This document shows positions 11,601 to 23,600 of a stretch of 64,000 nt of DNA, piece after piece (position 1 is the first letter of the stretch; every line of letters begins with the position of its first letter). The stretch comes from Dasypus novemcinctus (taxonomy: Eukaryota > Chordata > Mammalia > Cingulata > Dasypodidae), in contig NC_080673.1 of assembly GCF_030445035.2 (NCBI RefSeq), forward strand, positions 201,994,216 through 202,058,215, written 5' to 3'. The notes under the pieces were generated by a model, which was given only the letters and a program-made list of their open reading frames with translations, made no database searches and was not told where the DNA came from. Made by a program: the position numbers and the translations under genes.

Positions 11601-14600
11601 TCAGTGCAAGAAATGGGATGTACTTTTTGGAGGAATAAAGACCAGTGGAATTTTGCACAGTTGGCTCAAAACTGGCTCTCTTCCCAATTTCTGATTTTTT
11701 TTTCTGTTAAAATATTACACCGGTTACTTACCAGGTAGTGTGTTCTAGAAGACTCTCTTTTAAATAAGGTCTTCTTTGTCCAGGAGGATATAAAAGCAAA
11801 TATGGAATGAGTCCAGGGACCACTTGAGGCTGCGGACGTCGGCAGGGGCTTATAGACTTGGACTTTCTCGGTGAATTCCATTCCAAAGGCCACTGCCACT
11901 GCAAACCACCAATGCGCGTGCGTTACGTAATGCAGAAAGGCTGTGAGGTGGGACACTTAACCCTGGAGCCAGGGCACACGGCTCAGGGAAGGCACTTGGA
12001 AAACGTTTGCAGAACAAATTAATAAGTGAATGAGTTGAGTGAATGAATGGCATATCGTCTCTTTGCCAGGAAAATGAGACATGCTCATCAGGAGGCTCTA
12101 GAGCTTAGAAGAATGTTTCTCAAATGTGGTGCCCTGACCAGGGCCATGTGCTAAAATGCACATTCCTGGGCCCCACGCCAAACCCACTGAGGCAGAACCA
12201 CTAGGAAAGGGCCATGCCCAGGAGACTCTTACAGACATGGGTCGCAGACAGCTCTGGGTTAAATCCCAGCTTTGCCACTCACCAGCTCTGCGTCCTCGGG
12301 CAAGACACCTAAACTGCTCGGTGCCTCAGTTTCCTTAAGCCTAAAGTGGGGAGAAAAGCAATCCTAACTCGTTGGTTCCTTCTGAGCACCAGCCTGCTGC
12401 AGAGTGAGCCCCGGTGAGCACTGCTGATGGCTATTACAAGGAGGGCTGCACACTGCCAGACACAAATGCCTGCTGAGCCGCCCAACATAAAATGACTCCT
12501 TCTAGAACTTTCTCTACATGAATATCTTTTCAAAATTCACAAACACTGTGAATTTACACAATGACACAGAAATGTCACTTACGTGGTCCTGGTTAGGGGG
12601 TCAGGGGACCTCCTAAGCGGACCTGGCTTTGTTTCTAACCAGCTGGGTGACCCGGGGCAGGTCAGCCAAGTTCCCTGGGCCTTGGGGCCCCTCAGCTGTG
12701 AATGTGGTTAAAATACCACTCAGACGGACTGATACGAAGTTCATGAGATGCTATATGTGAATGCACATTGGAGGGATTGAGGCTGAAGGTTAGAAATTTA
12801 TATTTTTGAAATGATCTGGACTGTGGAATTTTGCCTTCTAGAAATTTATCTCCTACCCAAAAATAAACTGCATTTTGACAGAACAGGAAGTTATTTTTCA
12901 GTCTTTGTTACACAAGATCTTCCATCGGACATCGATGCTGGATTTGAAAAAACTTCAAAATATATGTGGGGAAAAAAGATAAAAATATTAAAGAGACATG
13001 GAACTGGGACCTGAAAAAAGTGAGCCTTTTTTTTTCTTGACTAGGATCTGCGGCTGATTTAGTTCACAGAGTTGGAATGGAGAATAAGGTGTCTGTTGAA
13101 GAACTACTCATGCGGGGAAACCGAGCACGGGGAGTTGAGAGACCCAGCCCTCATCACGGACACTGGTGGGCGTTTTCCCCTGCCAGCTGCTGACTCAGGG
13201 CGCCTGGAATGTGTGGGAAACCACCTGGGTGCAAGAGCGCCTGGGCGCCCCTCCAGCCCAGCCCAGCCCCCGGGGCTAAGGGAGGAACCCGTGCCCCGCA
13301 GACTTCCTGGACATAAAATCTTTTTTGAAAAGCCACACCGGGCGTCATCTCTGGGGCTCCTCCCTGGTCCTCAGAAGGACCAGCCACCAGGCTGATGGGA
13401 GGAGGACAGTAGCTATTGGTGTCCTCAGACAGCAGGGAAGGAGTCAAGCTAGACGTTCCTCTCCATCACCACCCAGTGGATTCCCCCTTATTTCCACTAA
13501 CCTATGCCCATTTGAAGTCCTCCTGGGCAGTCTCTGGAACACCCTGAACTGGCTCACCTCAGGGCTGCCATGCCTTGGAAGGTGCCCCCTCCCTCACCTG
13601 GTCCAGTTAGCTGACCGCCACTCCTCCTTGGGACTTGGCTGAGCATCACCTCTTCCAGGAAGCCCTCCTGGAACTCGCTTCCAGTGGCCTGACTCATCCT
13701 AACTCCAATCACAGCCCTTTCTACCCTGTACTCCCTTTGACCAATAAATGCGCTTAATCAACGAATGAAATGTCCCCGTTATTTCAGAGATAGCACTTCT
13801 AGTTGACTAAAATGAAAAGCATGGATTGTGTAAAATGTAAAGATGTAGGAAAGTTAACAAAAGACACAGGAAAACAAACATATTTATCCCTCTTGGAAGA
13901 CAGGGCCCCTGCAGAAGGTGTCTTCAGAACCTGGGCTGAGCAGGCGAGGGTGACCAAGCCAGTTTTGTATGGAAGGCCTCCTCTAGTCAGGAAAATACTG
14001 CTCAGGGCCCAGAGTCCAGCAGAGCTGGCCTGGACCCAGCCCACCCAGCCCCAGAGGTGAAGGAGGCACGGAGTCCAGGCACAGGGCCCAGCACTGCCCC
14101 CTCCTGGCCTCGGCACTGGGCTCCGGGGCGGGCTTCTGGCCCAAGCTGTGCCCATCAGTCTTCCCTGGAACAGGTGCCAGAGCTCTTGGCAAACAGTCTT
14201 CTGCGCTGCAGGTCCCAGGTAAGGCTCCTGCAGGCCTGGCCTTGCCAGGGCCATGGAAAGAATCTGCCTGAGGATGGTGCTAAGCAGTGACGGGGAGAGG
14301 AAGGCAGAGCCTGGGAGCGCGAGCCCCCGCAGACGGGGGCCCCCTGCACGGTGCCATGATCACCGTTTGCTTACTCCAGTTTGCATTGAATTTCTGTCCC
14401 CTGGTGTGGCAGGCTGCATAACGGCCCCCAGAGATGTCCACATCTGAGTCCCTGGGACCTGAGAACACGCTACCTTTCATGGAAACAGGAACCGTGCAGG
14501 TGTGGTTCAGTTAGGGGTCTGGAGGTGGGGAGATTGCCTGGATTTTCCAACAGGCCCTGAATGCCACCACAAGTATCCCTAGAAAAGGGAGGCAGAGGGG

Positions 14601-17600
14601 ATTTGACCCAGACATAGGAGGACACAGCCTTGTAATAGAAGCACGTGGAAACAGTCAGCAAGGGAAGGCGCTCCACTGCCAGCCTGGAAGGTGGAGGAAG
14701 ATGGAGGAAGGGGCAATGCAAGGCACGCAGCTCCAGGTGCTGGAGAGGCATGGGAGGGGCTCTCCCCTCGAGCCTCTGGACACCTTGATTTTAGCCCCAG
14801 CCAAACAGATTCCAGACTTTGTCCAGCCTCCAGAACTGTCAGAGAATAAGCCTGTGTTGTTTGAAGACACTGTTGGAAGCAGTGTGTTCCAGAGGCCAGG
14901 GGAAGCCGACACAGCGGGCTAGCGCCCATCCTGTGCTTTACGAGGCACGCTCCTCCAGAGTGAATGCACAGCAGCCCACCTGGACCTAAACGCTGCAGCC
15001 CGCTGTCAGAGGGGAGGTACTGCCTCTGTTTCATAAGGTCAGGGTAAAACCCATTTGCCCAAGGAGGGAAATGGTGAGAGGGTGGTGGAGTGTGAGGGAG
15101 GTGGGGGAGGAGCTTTTAGGATCCTGACTCTTTTTCATGGTCAAAATGGGGGAAACTCAAACAAAAGTAAAACTTACCTGTGGTGTGCAAGTGAGAGTTT
15201 TCCATGCAACGCCAAATTGGACACTGCAAGGCCTAAAAAATTAAAAAGATGCAAAGTCAGCGTGCTGGTTTGAGTGTTTTGTGACTCCAGAAAATACTAT
15301 TCTGTTTTTTTTTTTCTTTATTTTTTCAATATTACATTCAAAAAATATGAGGTCCCCATACACCCCCCACCCCCTTCACCCCACTCTTCCCCCCATAGCA
15401 ACATCATCCTCCATCATCATGAGACATTCATTGGATTCGGTGAATACATCTCTGAGCACCGCTGCACCCCATGGTCAATGGTCCACATCATAGCCCACAT
15501 TCTCCCATGTTCCATCCAGTGGGCCATGGGAGGACATAAAATGTCCGGTAACTGTCCCTGCAGCATCACCCAGGACAACTCCGAGTCCCTCTTAAAGCAA
15601 AGCCATACCTGTACCTGTAAACCCATTGTAGATGGGACCCTCTGATTAGATTTGGCTAAGGGACCTTTTGAATAGATCACTTCAGTTAAGGACCTTTGAT
15701 TAGCTTGCGGGATCCAGGATCTTAATCCTCTTACTGGAGTCCTTTACAAACAAGGACTATTGTCATCAGTATCAAGGGAGCCTGTGTACTTGAAATTTCA
15801 ACTAAGCCTAGAGCTGCACTATGCCTAAGAGTTACATCCTGAGAGCCTCCATGTGTGACCAAATGTGGCCACTCTCTAAGCCAAATTCAGCATGTAATTA
15901 CATTACCTTCACCCAACTGTGGGACATGATTCCTGGGATGAGCCTCCCTGGCGCTGAGGGATTACTACCATCACCAACTGGTGGTAGAACTAGAAAAAGA
16001 CCTTGAATAAAAGGGTGAAATGGTAAAGACAAGTACGTTTATATGGCTAAGATCTTCAAAACAGGTCGGAAGGTCATCAGAGGGGTTGCACTTATGCACG
16101 TCTCGGCTGGATCCCAGAGACAGCCAAAGTAGATACAATCCCAGGTACTGGTATTCCTGAGGGCTACAGAGACACACAGGCTCTACAGTCATGGCAGATG
16201 GCTCTGTAGCTCATTGTCTTGCCAGTGGGCCCTACTTTGGAGTGCTCCTGATTGTGATGGAGTTGGATTCAGATGTGACCTCTCTACACATGCTTCTTCT
16301 GTCACTTTTACTGATCCTGTGATTGGCACTGGGGTTGGTGCATGCTCAGGAGACTTCAATCTCTGGACCACCCATGTGCCAGCTGGGCCCTGAGCCTCAG
16401 GAGAGTTGCAACACCTACTCTGCGGTTCATTGCACTTAACCCAGGTCTGCTAAAAGGAGGTGAGAATGGTTAACCATCACACCAGGGAACTGAGAGAGTC
16501 TGCAGCTGTAAGCAGGAGAATCACATCCATCAGCCATGTGGGATCTAAGCCCCTTCTCAATTTAGAGGTGGAGTGGACATCGCCATCCCAGGGTCCACAG
16601 GATGGAATATAATATGGATTGGAGAGGACTTGCTGGTATTCTACTATAGAACTGTTGTGACTCTAGCAATGGAAGAAATTGTGTCATTCATGTGGAGACT
16701 TTGGCCACAGGAGTTGCTGAGGGCAGGGAGAGGGAAGAAGAGGTGTGATGTGGGGGCATTTTCGGGAATAGGAGTTGTCCTGAATGATACTGCAGGGACA
16801 GATGCAGGACAATGTATGTCCTGCCATAACCCACTGGATGGACTGGGGGAAGAGTATGAACTACAATGTAAACTATGGTCCATGCGGTGTGGCAGTTCTC
16901 CAGGATGTATTCACCAAATGCAATGAATGTGTTTCACTGATGAAATGGGATGTTGATGTGGGAAGAGCAGGGGGGTGGTGGGGAGTGAGGTATATGGGAA
17001 CCTCTTATGTTTTTTAATGTAACATTTTGTGTGATCTATTTATCCTTTTTAAAAAGAAGACAATAAAAATTTCCAAAAAAAAGAAAACAATGACATCCAA
17101 AAAAATAGTAATAATTATGGTTTCAAAAAATTGATTAAACTTTCAATTGAAGAAAATACAGGAAAACAAACAAACAGGACAAAAAAGCTGGAGGATTGAA
17201 TAGCTGCAGACATGGGACACATGCCACAAAGACAGGGAAAGAGGTCCCAGAGGCCAGAGGCTGAAAACAGAGGAACACAGAGGCATGGAAAGAGGCCCCA
17301 AGAGGCTGAGAGGGAAGGCCCATGGAGAGTGAGCAGCTGAAAGCAACGCACCCTGGAGAAGGCAGGGACCAGCAGAGCTGCCATCGGCCCACCCCAGGGC
17401 AGGAGTCCAGGATCACCAACAGCTGGACTTCGCTGAGGCATCATCTCAGATGATGCCTTGATTCGGACATTTTTTTCCCAGTCTTGGAACTGTAAGCTTT
17501 TAACCTAATAAATTCCCACTCTAAAAGGCAACCAATTTCTGGTATATTGTTCCCTGCAGCCTTTAGCAAACTAAAACAGTCATTAACTGAAGAACATTCT

Positions 17601-20600
17601 TGCAAGAGGGGATAAAAGTAATTTTCATGAATGGGTCACACTGCGATTGGTTGCACTTTCATCCCGATGTTTGAAATACTTTTCTAGTTTTTTATTAGAG
17701 CAGCTGTTGGTTTACAGAAAAAAATGTTCAGACCATACAGGGTTCCCACATACCCTGCCTCACACATGGTCTTTCTGGGTATTAACATTTTGCATCCACA
17801 TGGTACCTTTGTTACAATGGATGAAACAATATTATTACAATTATATTATCAACTACAGTCTATACTGCACTTTAAGGTTCACTGTTAATGTTGTACAGTT
17901 CTGTTTTTTAAATTTTTATTCAAGTGCCATATATACAACCTAAAATTTCCCATTTTAACCATTTCAAGTACATAATTCAGTGGTGTTAATTATGTCCCCA
18001 ATGTTGTGCTCCCATCACCACCATCCATTACCAAAATTTTCCATCACCCCAAATAGAAACTCTATACCAATTAAACTTTAACTTCCCATTCCTCCTGCCC
18101 ACCCCTGCTCCTGGCAACTGTTGTGGTGGTGTGGAGCTGTACGTATCCCAGAAAAACATGCTCTTAAATGTAATCCATTCCTGAGGGTGTGAACCCTTTA
18201 CAGATAGGCCCTTCGGAAGAGGTTACTTCAGTTCAGGTGTGGCCCAACCCAATTATGATGGGTTTTATTAATTAATTCCCTTACTGGAGTCCTTTACAAG
18301 AGAATAAGGTTCAGAGAGATTGGGCCATAGAGGAGTTCAATGGTGGCGAGGGAGGAATACTGGTGTGGGGGGTTATTGGTGGGGGCACATGATTGGGAGG
18401 GAGTTCTCCAGGGCATTTGTGTGGGGTGCATAAAAATGTTTGGATATTTTCATAGTGGTTACAGTTGGGAACGACGGCTAGGGAAGTGCTGAGTTCCTGA
18501 CTGGGGGAGCTCTGTCGCATTCCCTAATGGAACAGCAACAATCCCCCGAGTGCAATGGCTAAGACCAATAAGGAAGGATGGTCCAACAATGAGCCCTTGA
18601 TGCTAATGACTATGCTTGTGAACCTGTGTGCCTGAAACAAGAACTAGGTCTAGAGCTACAGGGTGCCTAAGAGTTACCTCCTGGGACCCTCCATGTTGCT
18701 CAAATGTGGCCAGTCTCGAAGTCAAACTCAGCATGAAAACGCATTGCCTTCCCCCCAGCGTGGGACAAGACTCCTGGGGATGAGCCTCCCTGGCACCGAG
18801 GGATTACTACCAAATACCAGCTGATGATGTGGCTGGAGAACAATCTTGAATAAAAGGGTCAACTCAGACCAGCAGAATATCTCAGCCTACATGTAATATC
18901 AGGAGTTAAAAATGCTTTTTGACCTTGAATAAAAGGGGGGAATGGAAAGGACAAATGAGTTTATATGGCTATGAGTCTCCAAAAAAGAGCTGGGGAGGTC
19001 ATCAGAGGGGTCGCCCTTATGCACACCTCAACAAAGTCCCAGAGACAGGTAAAGTAGGTACAACCCCAGGTATTGGTTCTTGTGAGGGCTACAGAGACCC
19101 ACAGGTTCTATGGTCATGGCAGATGGAGTTCAGTGCCATGTCGGTTGGCCCTACTTTGGAGTTTGTGTTCCTAGTGTGATGGAGTTGGACTCAGATGTGA
19201 TCTTTGTTCACAAGCCTCTCCTGTCATTTTTACCAGACCTGTGGTTGATACTGGGGTTTAGTGTATATTCAGGGGACCTAAATCTCTGGACTGCCCATGT
19301 GCTGGCCAGGCCCTGAGCCTCAACAGACTTACAACTCCTATCCTTTGGTTTATTGGACTTAACTTAGCCAGCTAACAGGGAGGTGAAGAAGGTCAACCAC
19401 CACACCAGGGAGCCAAGAGTGCCTACAACTGCAAACAGGAGAACTGCATCCATCATCTAAGTGGAAACTAAGCACCCTCTTGATACAGAGGTGGAGTGGA
19501 CATAGCCATCCCAGAGTCCACAGAATGGAGGAGTGGAGTATGGATTGGAGTGGACTTGCTGATGCTCAACTCTGGAATTGTTGTGATTAGTGATGGAAGT
19601 AAATGTGGCATTGAGGTGGAGGAAGTGGCCATGATGGCTGCTGGGGGTGGGGAGTGGGAAGAAGAGATGTGATGTGGGGGCATTTTCAGGACTTGGAGTT
19701 GTCCTGGGTGGTACTGCGGGGACAGTTACTGGACGTGGTATGTCCTCCCATGGCCCACTGGGTGGATTGGGGGAGCGTGTAAACTTAAATGTGGACCACT
19801 GACCATGTGGTGCAGCAGTGCTCAGAGATGTGTTCACCAAGTGCTGTGAGTGTCCTATGATGTTGGAGGAGGTTGTTGTTATGGGAGGAGGGGGGTGAGG
19901 GGGGGTATATGGGGACCTCATATTTTTTTAATGTAACATTAAAAAATAAAAATAAATAAATAATAAAATAAAATAAAATTCAGAGAGAGAGAAAGCAAGA
20001 AGCAGAAGGTCAACAAAACCCAAAAGAAAAGGGAAAGGCCAGGAGAGGCTGCCCTGTGCTCTGCCACATGACAAAGGAGCCCAGGACCAAGGACTGCCAG
20101 TAGCCAGTGCAGAAGCTGGTCTTCGAGAAGAAAGCATCGTCTTGGTGGTGCCTTGATTTGGACATACTCCTGACCTCAAAACTATACATGAATAAATCCC
20201 CATTGCTAAAGTCAACCCCTTGCACGGTATTTGCTTGGGCAGCCAAGGAAACAAAAAAAGACCTGTATTCTAATTTCTGACTCTATGAATTTGCATACTC
20301 CAATTACCTACAGTAAGTTTTTAAAAGTCAACCTTCATCACCAGCTTTTGAGTACACACTTGATTGCCTTCTGTTCCCCGTGGAAGCCATCCGCTCCGTC
20401 AGAAGGGCAGCCCAGTGAGGTCGAAATTTCATATACTTGGGCAGCCCTGGGTTTGAAGCGCAACTCTGCTAGTCACTAACCCTGTGACCTTGGATGAGCC
20501 CTGAGCCTCTGAATTCCCACGATCCTGCCATTTCTCATGGGGAGGCAAATAGAACACTAGACGGAGAGCCAGGAGAGCTGGATTCAACCTGGGACCACTT

Positions 20601-23600
20601 GCTGGCTCTGCGTCCCTGGCCAGCCTTTCAACCTCTTCTTCACCTGAAAAGTGAGGACGACGGCCCCTCCCAGATCAAGCAGACGCTCAATGTCATATAA
20701 TTATGAAACATGTCCAATCCAAGCCCAGCCAAACCCTCCCACTCCACTTTTGGGACACAGTGGACCCTGGGATAGCTGTGATGGCTTGGTTAATGTGTCA
20801 CCTTGGCCAGGTAATGGAGCCCAGCTGTTTGTTCAAGCAAGCACTAGGCTAACTGTAATACAAGGGCATTTCATGGACTTTAATCATCCGTGAGTTGATT
20901 GCACATATGGCTGACAACATCTACAGTCAACTGAGGAAACTGCCATCAGCAATAAGTGATGTCTCATGCAATGAGCTGAAGCCCTGAAAAGGAGATCTGA
21001 TTTCAGCATTCAGAGAGAGAGCTCCCAGCTCTGCTTCAGAGGGCCAGCATCTCCTGGGGAACTCAGGATTTTCAGTGGAGTCCCTGGCTTAGAGCCTGTC
21101 CTAAAGAACTTAACGTGTGTATCCCCATGGTCGCATTAGACAATTTTATAAAATCTCATACTATTTACAGCTATCTCCTGTCGGTTCTGTTTCCCTGGAG
21201 AACCCTGACTAATACAATGTCCCCGAGATACCTACTATATAACAGTAAACCTGGACTCAAATGAAGCCCTCCCAATGCACCTTGTCCTGTGCTGTTGTTC
21301 CAAATGTGCCAAGTGGTCCCCTTGAAATAGGATCCTCATTTTACAAGTAATATCCCGAGACTTGGAGTGGCTAGATCACTCACTCCAGGTGGGCAGGACC
21401 CAGGCAGCCTGACTCCAGCTGGGGCTTGCTGGATTCTCTGTAATGGAATGAGAAAGGATGTGAAATGCGTCACTGTCAGCTCTTGCCCCAGACCACAGCT
21501 AGGCACTGGACCCCAGGGCCCCGGACACACTCTGGGCCGAGGTAGCCTGGCAGCAGGACGTCAGGCCAGTGATGCTGGAGGTCAGCTCTCCCAGCTGCTT
21601 GGAGACAGCCCATCCACAGCAAAAGAGCAGTCCAGCAGCTCACGGAGGGAAGCAGACAGAACAGCAGCAAGATGCACAGACAGAGATGTGGAGATAGACG
21701 GAAGGTGAGAGGACGAATGAGAACTGACACAGGCAGTTCCAGCTTGGCCTCATGCCAAACCCACCCTGTAATTCCCAGTTTATGGAGACAATCTTCTGGC
21801 CTCACCTTGTTCATGTGGGGTTTATGTGATGGACAGCCTAAAGAAGCCTATTTAGAATAGGAAATGACTATTAGTCAGCCAAATGGGAGCTGATGCAAAA
21901 TACCAGAAATCAATTGGTTTTTATGAAGGTTATTTATTTTGGGTGGAAGCTTACCCAAAATGATATCTGGTACAGTTACTGGGCCATAAAGCATAGGTAC
22001 GTCCCTCACCAAAGTCCTTTGCCATGTGTTGGAACAAGATGGCTGCTGACGTCTGCCAGGGCTCAGGCTTCCTGGGTCCTTCCCTTCCTGGGGCTTGCCT
22101 CTCTCTGGGCTCAGTTGCTCTCCTCTCTCCACAAGGTCAGCTGTAGACTCCTAGGTGCACAGCTTGTTTCTCTTCCTGGCCCTTCTCTCTTTCCTCACCA
22201 CGAAGCTCCTCTGTGTGCTCACCTCCCAGGCTCCAGCTCAGATTCCCACCTCCCTCCTCGGTGGTGCAGTTCTTCTGTGAGTCCCCACCGAGGGGCGGGG
22301 ACTCAGCACCCTATTGAGGTGGCCCAATCAAAGCCTTAATCACTATATAATCAATTAAAGTAAAGCCTCTGAATCCAATACACTCAAATATGCCCAGAGG
22401 AAAAGACCAGTTTGCCAACATAATCCAGTATTTCTTTTTGGAATTCATCCATAATATCAAACTACTACATCTACCAATGATGCAGCTATTACAGACAATG
22501 GAACATCGATCTTTACCTAGAAAGAGCTCCAAGACACATCAAGTGAAATCACCAAGACCCAGGTATTAAGAATTACATGATCCCACTTCATCAAAAACCA
22601 TATACTTAACAATCATATTTTAAAGGCTAGAAAGCGATACACTAAAATGGTATTGTCCGTCACCCATGAGGAGAGGAGTGCTGTGGGAAGAGGCAGTCAT
22701 CGAAGGTGGTTCCAAAGTGAAATCCTTGTTCCAAGGAACTTACATGACAGTATTAAGTGTGCAAGGAGCATGACGTACACAACCGACACTTATGTGTTCA
22801 GAAAATGTGGGGATACATAGACAGACATAGAGAAATAGAGGGGTGGATGGGTGGATGGATAGATAGGTAGAATGACATGGCAAATACTGCGAAATGCTAC
22901 ATGTGGTGGGGCTGGGGCTCTAGGGTTGTCAAGGGTAGACTGGAGCCTCCTGAGTGGGGTTTTTATTTCTCTTTCAATCATCCTCTAAGTTTGAAAGTAC
23001 CTCGAAATAAAAAAAAAAAACTCCACCAGGAGTAAGCTGAACACGTTCCAATAATTCTCACTCTTCCCATACCAGACTATAATTCATAGCCCTTTTCAGT
23101 GGCAGCAAAATCAAGATCCTCGATCATCTTTTATCTTCCCCAGATCTGTCGTTTAGGGGGGACACTCTCTGCCAGCTAGGACTGGCGTCCTTTATGTTTC
23201 GGCTCACACTACACCATAAATGAAGGGCATCAGCATTTTATCTGTTTCAAAGGCCTGCATGGAGATATCACATAAACTGGGCTTTCAGCAATTTTACCTC
23301 TTACAAGTTCTTTAAAATCTATTTCAAAAACCAAATATATTACTACTACTCAGGATTGTTGGTGTCCTTCATGCCCATAGAGCAAATATTTGTGGTGCTC
23401 TCCCAGGAAATAATAAAAATTAATGTTAATATGTCAGAAGTATAACTTTTATCATTTAGGATTTATCTGAATGTTAATCTACTTCTGCATAAAAGTGAGA
23501 ATCCCTGGGGCAAATACAGTTACACCAATCACAAAGGAAATAATAAAAATAAAGTTAATACCACAAAAGATAAATTAGTGAGAAGAATGGCATTGTTTTG

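Larger units (their letters stand above)
2679..11731. other. EVC2 intron 3
   Basis: About 9 kb of non-coding sequence. 2680-5370 is mostly unique, with a possible L2/MIR trace near 4140-4240 and a C/T-rich stretch at 4490-5060. After that come the AATC repeat, a TIR element, LTR fragments, L1 3' ends, a SINE and a MIR, listed separately. The pyrimidine-rich 8540-9050 contains an L2-like antisense stretch (about 8860-9010). 10300-11130 is GC-rich with overlapping open frames on both strands that show no recognisable protein. Confidence 0.6.
11899..15177. other. EVC2 intron 2
   Basis: Contains a MIR (12230-12420), an L2 fragment (13460-13760) and a MaLR-like LTR (14395-14925). The rest, including the A/T-rich 12500-13080, shows no gene. 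Confidence 0.6.
15261..17580 (+). mobile_element. LTR (locus 1) interrupted by two younger insertions
   Basis: LTR pieces lie at 15261-15303, 15589-15757 and 17085-17580. The middle piece has 'TTACTGGAGTCCTTTACAAA', the same sequence as in the LTR at 18.1-20.3 kb. The right piece ends with 'GATGCCTTGATTCGGAC' and 'AATAAATTCCCACTC'. The two gaps hold copies of the A-tailed family. Confidence 0.65.

Noticed and set aside
16573..16926. 117-codon frame (MDIAIPGSTGWNIIW) in the A-tailed element
   Set aside because: The frame is not kept in copies B, C or E, so the family looks non-coding.
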